Both the position numbers and the translations under genes were made by a program. A stretch of 64,000 nt of DNA. It comes from Roseovarius sp. W115. Its GTDB lineage: Bacteria; Pseudomonadota; Alphaproteobacteria; Rhodobacterales; Rhodobacteraceae. The notes under the pieces are model-generated. The model was not told where the DNA came from and did not search any database. It saw nothing but the letters and a program-made list of their open reading frames with translations. Each line of letters opens with the position of its first letter. Positions within the stretch are counted from its first letter, which is position 1. The DNA lies in assembly GCF_032842945.2 (NCBI RefSeq), contig NZ_CP146606.1:744001-808000 (forward strand), read 5' to 3'. Positions 58,289 to 64,000 of this stretch are shown in pieces.

Positions 58289-58576
58289 TTAGGCCTGAAC
58301 GCCCAGGATGTCGCTTTCTTTCATGATCAACAGCTCTTCGCCGTCGATGGTGATCTCGGTGCCCGACCATTTGCCGAACAGGATGCGATCACCAGCTTTT
58401 ACAGCCATATCGATCAGTTCACCGTTGTCCTTGCGCGCGCCGTCGCCGCAGGCAACAACTTCGCCTTCACTTGGTTTTTCCTTGGCGCTGTCTGGAATGA
58501 TCAGACCACCAGAGGTTTTCTCTTCGCTCTCAACGCGACGCACAAGCACGCGGTCATGTAGCGGTTTAAATGCCAT
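58289..58576 (-). CDS. groES: Co-chaperonin GroES
   Basis: The 95-aa protein has [38 protein letters not shown] with the mobile loop (KTSGGLII), and ends ESDILGV. It caps the GroEL ring. First gene of groESL; ATG 58576 has GAGCCA-AAGA upstream. Confidence 0.97.
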   Translation of the reverse strand: MAFKPLHDRVLVRRVESEEKTSGGLIIPDSAKEKPSEGEVVACGDGARKDNGELIDMAVKAGDRILFGKWSGTEITIDGEELLIMKESDILGVQA

Positions 58577-58627
58577 CTTCTTTGGCTCCTTGGCTCAAAG
58601 TTACTCCCTTGAGGTCTCATGACCCCG

Positions 58628-58654
58628 TTAGCACTCACCTCAGATGAGTGCCAA
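58628..58654 (-). promoter_or_regulatory. CIRCE operator upstream of groESL
   Basis: TTAGCACTC, nine bases, then GAGTGCCAA: the HrcA-binding inverted repeat with one mismatch from the consensus. It sits 52 bp before the groES start, so groESL is very likely repressed by HrcA and induced by heat. Confidence 0.92.
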
Positions 58655-58781
58655 CGGCGCATAGCTAAGGATCAATTCTTTCCGAGTCAACATCTCAGCC
58701 AGGAATTTTTTGCACCCTTCGATTGCGGTCTTCGATCCAAGCGCATAGGTTAACAAAACCATAAAAACAAAGGATAAAGCG

Positions 58782-59777
58782 ATGCGGCGCGTTTGGGCAA
58801 TTTTGACTTTTGTCTTTGGGGTTTTACCGATCACGGCCCTGGCGCAGGATGTCTGCGGCGGTGAGGACCTGATTGACCTGATGCCATCGCAAGAGCGTCA
58901 GGCCCTGCTGGATGACGTCGCGCGTGAACCTTACGCCGAGGGGCTTTTATGGCGCGCCACCAAGGGCGACACAATGATCGAATTTTTCGGTACTTACCAT
59001 TTCCGCCATGCCCAGACCGATGCACATCTGGAGCGTCTGAAACCCATGATTGAGGCCGCCGATACGGTTTATCTGGAGATCTCCAACGCGGATCAAACCA
59101 AGATGGAACGCGAAATGGCCAGCGACCCTAGTTTGATGTTCATTACCGAAGGGCCGACATTGGTGGACCTTTTGGGCGAAGAAGACTGGAAAGCCTTTTC
59201 TGAGGCCATGCGCGAGCGCAACATTCCCGGCTTCATGGCCGCCAAGTTCAAGCCCTTTTGGGCCACGATGATGCTTGGCATCGGCCCGTGCGAGGCGCGC
59301 TCCGGCGCACTTGAAGATCGCGGCATCGACGTTCTGGTGGGCGAGTATGCCAAGGAACTGGGCACGGGCAGCAAGTCACTTGATGACTTTATCGCCCTTC
59401 TAAAGATGCTCGATGAGGACCCGCTTGAACAGCAACTCAACCTTATCCGCCTGACGCTGGCCTGGCCCGGCAATGTCGATGACATGTCCTACACCATCCG
59501 CGAACGCTATCTGGCCGAAGAGATCGGCCTTACATGGGCCTTCTCCAAAGCAGTATCGCTCAAATATGGCGGCCCTACCGCCGAGGCGGATTTTGCCCGA
59601 TTCACCGAGCTTCTGCTCGAAGACCGCAACCGCAAATGGGTCGACACACTTGTGGCCGATACCCAACCCGGTGAACGCGTCTTCGTGGCCTTTGGCGCAG
59701 GCCATCTGCCCGGAGAGATTGGCGTGCTGTGGATGCTGGAACAGGAAGGCTTTGCAATTGAGCGGTTGGAAATGTGA
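58782..59777 (+). CDS. TraB/GumN family protein
   Basis: The 331-aa protein has a signal peptide (MRRVWAILTFVFGVLPITALAQD) and the TraB/GumN signature: GTYHFRHA, LEISNADQ and the C-terminal FGAGHLPGEIGVLWMLEQEGF. The conserved GxxH and GAGHLPG motifs suggest a metalloprotease-like fold; the biological role in Gram-negative bacteria is little known. Divergent from groESL. Confidence 0.88.
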   Translation: MRRVWAILTFVFGVLPITALAQDVCGGEDLIDLMPSQERQALLDDVAREPYAEGLLWRATKGDTMIEFFGTYHFRHAQTDAHLERLKPMIEAADTVYLEISNADQTKMEREMASDPSLMFITEGPTLVDLLGEEDWKAFSEAMRERNIPGFMAAKFKPFWATMMLGIGPCEARSGALEDRGIDVLVGEYAKELGTGSKSLDDFIALLKMLDEDPLEQQLNLIRLTLAWPGNVDDMSYTIRERYLAEEIGLTWAFSKAVSLKYGGPTAEADFARFTELLLEDRNRKWVDTLVADTQPGERVFVAFGAGHLPGEIGVLWMLEQEGFAIERLEM

Positions 59778-59962
59778 CCGCAAGCGGCCAATGATTGAAC
59801 CCAAAATAGCAAAGCTGTCCGAAAAACTGATTTCTACAACAGAAAGCTGAGGAAACCTTCGAAAGCTTCAAAACGACTGTTGGAAGCAACGGACTGTAGG
59901 AGTGTGTTCCGGCATGCATGGCATCATCGAACAGACAATTGCCAATCCTTTGTCATCAACTG

Positions 59963-60624
59963 TCAAAAAGAATAATTGAAAAGCGCCAAATCTCTTTTGT
60001 GGCGCTTCGCGATAATCTCTACATCGTTGTCAGAATAGTAATCTTGGTACTTTTTGCCTGTGCCAAACTTGTTCAGAGGTTTTTTAGGCATTCTCAAAAT
60101 CAAACCGTACCGATCGCGCAAAGCTTCCAAATCTGACATCAATGTCTCTTGGCGCAGTATTTCATTCACCACAACCTTTCCGTTTTCGTCACAAACCCAA
60201 TCAGAAACTTGCCGCCCCATATCATGTCGATGAGTGCGCTGCGCAGTCTCATCTTCGAGCCAGGAAATATAGTCCGAAAAGCTAAACTTCTGAAAAAGCA
60301 CGTGTTCTAAATCATAGCCGGTTTTTTGGGTTTTTGTCGTTTTATGTAGTTGAACCACGAGATGTGCCACTCAAACGGATTTCGAATGGCGCTAAAAGTT
60401 ATGAATTCCGAAATCTCACAGCCCAAGATTGGAAGGCATTCACGATACTCCATCCACGTCAAATGACCCTTGAGTTCTTTGGTCCGCACTGAAACGCATT
60501 TCCGAAACCTATTGCCAAACGCACTGCCCACAGTGCTGCCGCCGCACTTGGGAGTATGGATGAAGAGCATTTTCAGGCCTTTAGTTGGGATAAATCGCTC
60601 ATGAAATGTACGCGGAACATACAT
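59963..60624 (-). pseudogene. Sulfotransferase-family protein, frameshifted
   Basis: The N-terminal frame (from ATG 60624) has LFIHTPKCGGSTVGSAFGNR, the PAPS-binding loop of family-2-type sulfotransferases, and continues through AIRNPFEWHISWFNYIKRQKP before reaching TAG. The rest of the protein (KTGYDLEHVLFQKFSFSDYISWL... to a stop at 59963) is in another frame. The A run at 60322-60327 (six A on the minus strand; seven are needed) is the breakpoint. If the base is restored the protein has about 220 residues. The target could be a surface polysaccharide. Confidence 0.75.
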
Positions 60625-60796
60625 GAATTAGTCACTCAGGTTCTATTTGCCTGAACAATACAATTTGCTGAATCTATGTCTACATATGGTCTATAAACGA
60701 CTTTGGTAACTTTGGTCGCTGTTACCCAAAAGTGGCTTCACCCGTCTGCCCGCACTTCGCGCTTCACAAGCGACTTAACCCATGCAACGCTCAAAT

Positions 60797-61384
60797 ATGC
60801 ACGTCCTCACCGTCCTTGATCACCCGAACCCGGACTCGTTCAGCGCTGCAGTGGCACAGCAATTCATGTCCGGGGCTGAAGCGGCCGGGCATTCCACAGA
60901 GCTGGCCGATCTGAATGCCGAAGGGTTCGACCCCTGCTGGTCCATGGCCGATATTGAGGCCGATGATGGCGATACGGCCCCGAGTGATGTGCAAAAGGAG
61001 CAGACGCGCATCGCGCGGGCGGATGCGATTTGTTTTGTCTTCCCACTCTTCTGGTGGGGCATGCCTGCGATGACCAAGGGCTGGGTGGACCGGGTCTGGT
61101 CTTGGGGCTGGGCCTATGATCAGCTCGACGACCCCGAGAAATCGCTGCAACGCCCGCGCACTGGTGTTCTATTGGTCCCTGCCGGGGCACGTTCTGACGA
61201 GATGGAAACGGAAGGCTATCTTGCCGCGCTCGACACCGCCTGGATGAAAGGCACGTTTGGCTATTTCGGATTTACCCAACGCGACTTGCAGATCCTGAAT
61301 GGGTCAACCGGATCCGACGCGCGGCGCAAGGCTTTGCTGAACAGGGCCTATGACATCGGAGCTTCGCTCAAACCGCCGCTCTAG
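60797..61384 (+). CDS. NAD(P)H quinone oxidoreductase, flavodoxin fold
   Basis: The 195-aa protein matches the KefF/MdaB/YwrO type: MHVLTVLDHPNPDSFSAAVAQ, ADAICFVFPLFWWGMPAMTKGWVDRVW and NGSTGSDARRKALL. Such enzymes reduce quinones by two electrons with FMN or FAD. An ATG at 60782 is an alternative start. Convergent with the MBL-fold gene. Confidence 0.85.
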   Translation: MHVLTVLDHPNPDSFSAAVAQQFMSGAEAAGHSTELADLNAEGFDPCWSMADIEADDGDTAPSDVQKEQTRIARADAICFVFPLFWWGMPAMTKGWVDRVWSWGWAYDQLDDPEKSLQRPRTGVLLVPAGARSDEMETEGYLAALDTAWMKGTFGYFGFTQRDLQILNGSTGSDARRKALLNRAYDIGASLKPPL

Positions 61385-61387
61385 CCC

Positions 61388-62238
61388 TCACCCGTCCTCA
61401 TCCCACGCAAACGCATCCCCTTTGGCGCGCACCCTGCCAATCGACGGCAGTTGAAAATGCGTGCCCAACACGCGTCGGTCCGCCTCACACGCGGCCTCCA
61501 GCAAGGCGCGTCGGGACGCAACCGCCTGCTTCGCATCCTGATCGAACTTGAAATGCCACTCGGGATGCCAGCATTGCGCCGCCGAATGGATCGCATCCCC
61601 AGTGATGATCGCCTCTTTGTCGTCCGCCTTGATCAGGACAGAGACATGCCCCGCCGTGTGACCAGGCGTTGGCATCAGCGTCACGTAGTCCCCAAGGGCA
61701 TGCGCGCCCTCCACAAACTCCGCTTGCCCGGCCTCTATGACCGGCAAAATACTCTCTTGATACATGGCCTGAGCATTTTCGCGGTAATAGGGCTCGTCCG
61801 CCTTGGGCAGAAGGTATTTGGCATTCGGGAAGGTCGGCACCCAACGGCCATCTAAAAGCTGCGTGTTCCAGCCCACGTGATCCACATGCAAATGCGTGCA
61901 GAGCACGTAATCCACATCACCGGGCTCGATCCCAGCCGCCGTCAACCCGGCCAGAAACCGTGTGTCATCCCGCTGATGCCAATCCGGAAAGCTGGGTGCG
62001 GTCTTATGATTGCCCACGCAGGTGTCGATCAGGATCACATGATCCGGTGTCTTGAGCAAAAACCCCTGCACCGGCATCAAAAGCCCTCCGGTTTTGGCGC
62101 AAACGCCCCCGGAACATGCGTCTCAATTACATGGGCCACATCCGGGCCAGCCGTCGGGAACAACTCTTCAGGCGCCAGAAATGGACCATAGAGATCAAGC
62201 GCGCGCCAAATCTCAATCGCACCGATCCGACATAGCAT
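61388..62238 (-). pseudogene. MBL-fold metallo-hydrolase, frameshifted
   Basis: The C-terminal frame has the zinc-binding THLHVDHVG, PTPGHTAGHV and ITGDAIHSAAQ of MBL-fold hydrolases. The N-terminal about 50 residues (MLCRIGAIEIWRALDLYGPF, then IETHVPGAFAPKPEG) are in another frame, which ends at TGA 62077-62079. The shift lies in the G run at 62084-62086 (minus strand GAGGGCTT, one base short). ATG 62238 has AAGGAG upstream, and the N-terminal part belongs to the family. It could instead be two TGATG-coupled ORFs, which seems less likely because the first is only half a domain. Confidence 0.75.
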
Positions 62239-62304
62239 GGGCTTTCTCCTTGTCTCGAAAGGGATCGCTTCAGCCTGCATCGCAGAAGCAGGAATGTCGA
62301 GCCG

Positions 62305-62997
62305 TCAGCCAATCATCTCAGCCACGCGCGCCGCCCAGCGATCGTAGATCACCGGTCCGGGATGAAACCCGTCCTCTGCCATCAGATTTGTGTCCATTGG
62401 AAAGTCGAACGGCACGTATCGCACAGCATCTTGATATGAAGCAATGCGGCGCAGGTCCTCGTCAAAGAAGGTCGCACGGCGCCCCAGCACAGTACGAAGA
62501 GGTGCTGGCAAAAGCGGAAACTCACCCAACGGAGGCACAGCCGTGGCGTAGACCTCACGCACGCCAAAGCACCTTTGCAAAAGCATGATCAGGTCTTTGT
62601 AATTTTTCTGCCACCGACTGCGCGACATGCCATTTTTGGAATCATTCACGCCCAAAGCAATGACCGCGATGTCGAACCGGGCTTCGGACTCGGCCTCCAG
62701 GTTCTGCAACACCGTTGTCGTGGTCGCCCCACAGCGCGCAACCAGTCGCCAGCTCACCTGGTGGCGCTGTGCCAACCGCGCCACCAACCGCCCGATCAGC
62801 GCATCTTCTTGATGTGTCACGCCAACACCCGCGGCCGAACTGTCGCCCAAAACCAAAAGCCGCAAGGGAGGGCCATTACCCGCGACGCCCTCTCGCGGCC
62901 CGGCCGCCTCCTGCAAGCGCGCGGCGCGAAAGCGAACCCAGGCGACCTGCGGGATGAGGATCGGCGCAAGGGCGAGCGTCAAAGCCAGATCGCGCAT
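62305..62997 (-). CDS. SGNH/GDSL hydrolase
   Basis: The 230-aa protein has the SGNH blocks: LLVLGDSSAAGVGV (block I Ser), RCGATTTTVL (Gly), VIALGVNDSKNG (Asn) and EDGFHPGPVIY (Asp/His). The N-terminus (MRDLALTLALAPILIPQVAW) may be a membrane anchor or signal. Substrate probably an ester, as in lysophospholipases or arylesterases. Its ATG overlaps the stop of the DUF2161 gene by 1 bp (TGATG). Confidence 0.87.
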   Translation of the reverse strand: MRDLALTLALAPILIPQVAWVRFRAARLQEAAGPREGVAGNGPPLRLLVLGDSSAAGVGVTHQEDALIGRLVARLAQRHQVSWRLVARCGATTTTVLQNLEAESEARFDIAVIALGVNDSKNGMSRSRWQKNYKDLIMLLQRCFGVREVYATAVPPLGEFPLLPAPLRTVLGRRATFFDEDLRRIASYQDAVRYVPFDFPMDTNLMAEDGFHPGPVIYDRWAARVAEMIG

Positions 62998-63656
62998 CAG
63001 GACTGACCCTTTCGCGATTTAAGCCCGGCCTCGCTCAGCGCATACACACCCCGTGCTGCACGAAAAAACCAGCCGGAATGATTGTCCGCCATGATCCGCG
63101 TGGCCCGTGTGACTCCAGTTTCCCGCGCAATCTCGGCCCCTGAACACGGACCATGTTGCGCAAGGTAGGCCGCACATTTCTCTACATCCTGCTTATAGGC
63201 CGTCTGAACCTGGCCTCGCGTACCACCGAGATTCGGATCACCGTCGCGTGCTGTAAACTCTTTGATCAGACGCGCTTGCTTCACTTTGGACTTGCGTGGC
63301 TTGAACGGCGTGGGATCGCAATGCACCTGAAGCGCGCTGTCTTTGACTTGCACGCTCAGCACCCCCAGCCCCAGACGTTTGCACAACCCCACATTGCCCT
63401 TAAACGTGCGCCAGCCCGCCTTGCCCTTCCAGCGCGGCACAGCAACATAGACATGATCGGTCACCGCCTGCCGCGCCACCGCCTGGTGCAAAAGCGTCAG
63501 AGAAAACCCGGTTTTGAGCTCAACAATCACCGGATCCTGCGCCAGCTTTACCCCAACGACATCCGCCGCGCCCACTTCGGATTTTACCTCATAGCCCTGA
63601 CCTTCCAGCCATGCTTTGACAGGAGGATAGAGATCAGTTTCACGCAGATGCGACAT
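62997..63656 (-). CDS. DUF2161, PD-(D/E)XK-type phosphodiesterase-fold protein
   Basis: The 219-aa protein begins MSHLRETDLYPPVKAWLEGQGYEVKSEV and has AADVVGVK and PVIVELKTGFSLTLLHQA, consistent with the D-EXK core of a PD-(D/E)XK nuclease fold, followed by a C-terminal winged-helix-like part (GPCSGAEIARETGVTRATRIM). The family is DUF2161; a DNA-processing or repair role is inference. Coupled to the SGNH gene by TGATG. Confidence 0.82.
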   Translation of the reverse strand: MSHLRETDLYPPVKAWLEGQGYEVKSEVGAADVVGVKLAQDPVIVELKTGFSLTLLHQAVARQAVTDHVYVAVPRWKGKAGWRTFKGNVGLCKRLGLGVLSVQVKDSALQVHCDPTPFKPRKSKVKQARLIKEFTARDGDPNLGGTRGQVQTAYKQDVEKCAAYLAQHGPCSGAEIARETGVTRATRIMADNHSGWFFRAARGVYALSEAGLKSRKGQS

Positions 63657-63751
63657 GCATGCAATTTGGCCGCAGCCGAGGTGGGTGACAAGCCCTCAAA
63701 GCAAGCCTATAAGGCGCGCAAATTCTTTCATTCAAGGTACAGGACACGTCC

Positions 63752-64000
63752 ATGACCACGCTCGTATTTGGCCACAAATCTCCCGACACTGACAGCACAG
63801 GATCCCCCATCCTCTGGGCGTGGTATCTCAACGAGATCCAAGGCGGTAATGCCGAAGCAGTTCTGTTAGGAGAGCCGAACACCGAAGCCGCCTTTATGCT
63901 GGAAAAATGGGACCTGCCCAAGCCACGCATCATCGAGGATGTGGCCGACGATCAGCCCTGCGTGATTGTCGACACCAACAACCCCGCCGAGCTTCCTGCC
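63752..64000 (+). CDS. ppaC: Manganese-dependent inorganic pyrophosphatase, 3' partial
   Basis: The 83 visible residues begin MTTLVFGHKSPDTDSTGSPI and contain GEPNTEAAF and VIVDTNNPAELP, the DHH-family Mn-pyrophosphatase core with the metal ligands H8, D12 and D14. The enzyme hydrolyses pyrophosphate to phosphate. AGGA precedes the ATG. The gene runs off the right edge. Confidence 0.92.
   Translation, partial: MTTLVFGHKSPDTDSTGSPILWAWYLNEIQGGNAEAVLLGEPNTEAAFMLEKWDLPKPRIIEDVADDQPCVIVDTNNPAELPA

Overview
The window looks like a piece of a chromosome from a marine alphaproteobacterium of the Roseobacter group (Rhodobacterales). The grounds are moderately high GC, many ATGA or TGATG gene overlaps, a VPLPA-type C-terminal sorting signal, a BMP-family (nucleoside-type) ABC transporter, a dimethylglycine-dehydrogenase-like enzyme, a short HisG paired with HisZ, a CIRCE element before groESL, and several small proteins typical of that group. 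This is pattern recognition; no database was searched. Nothing looks like a prophage, a CRISPR array or an intact insertion sequence.

Layout. 1-11.6 kb: PLP aminotransferases, a tyrosine phosphatase, a glycosyltransferase, YgfZ, EF-P, CobQ, an acidic PopZ-like protein, and TolC with a Pcm-like methyltransferase. 11.7-17.8 kb: a compact six-gene minus-strand operon in which three proteins carry a Rieske [2Fe-2S] domain fused to three different partners: a glutamate-synthase-type FMN domain, a ferric-reductase-like membrane domain and a ThDP (pyruvate-oxidase-like) enzyme. Three small membrane proteins lie between them. This is the best candidate for an undescribed system. 17.9-25.7 kb: acetylpolyamine amidohydrolase-like protein, phosphonoacetaldehyde hydrolase, DUF393/DUF4166 pair, an enolase-superfamily enzyme, hisS-hisZ-hisG and slyX. 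25.7-34.1 kb: dnaE, then a BMP-type ABC importer whose ATPase gene carries a one-base frameshift.

34-46 kb: VPLPA-CTERM protein, Hint-domain protein, DUF938 methyltransferase, GH25 lysozyme-like protein, YidB-like protein, a dimethylglycine/sarcosine dehydrogenase-like protein, a large unknown exported protein, gamma-glutamyltransferase with a 2-hydroxyacid dehydrogenase, an SH3-domain protein and tRNA-Gln(TTG). 46-50 kb: an iron-complex/cobalamin-type ABC importer and a small Cys-containing membrane protein. 50-54.4 kb: an HscC-type Hsp70, a J-like protein without HPD and an unknown membrane protein, in one operon. 54.4-56.5 kb: a decayed zone with a truncated pxpB/kipI fragment joined to an RTX pseudogene. 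56.5-58.7 kb: groESL under CIRCE. 58.8-64 kb: TraB/GumN protein, a frameshifted sulfotransferase, a flavodoxin-fold quinone reductase, a frameshifted MBL hydrolase, an SGNH hydrolase, a DUF2161 nuclease-fold protein and the start of a Mn-dependent pyrophosphatase.

Two window-wide signals stand out. A roughly 120-bp dispersed intergenic repeat with imperfect inverted ends occurs at 46261-46380 and, inverted, at 56393-56512, with a partial copy at 34094-34123. Three genes are broken by the apparent loss of a single base in a short homopolymer (near 30624, 60322 and 62084), which may be sequencing error or real decay.
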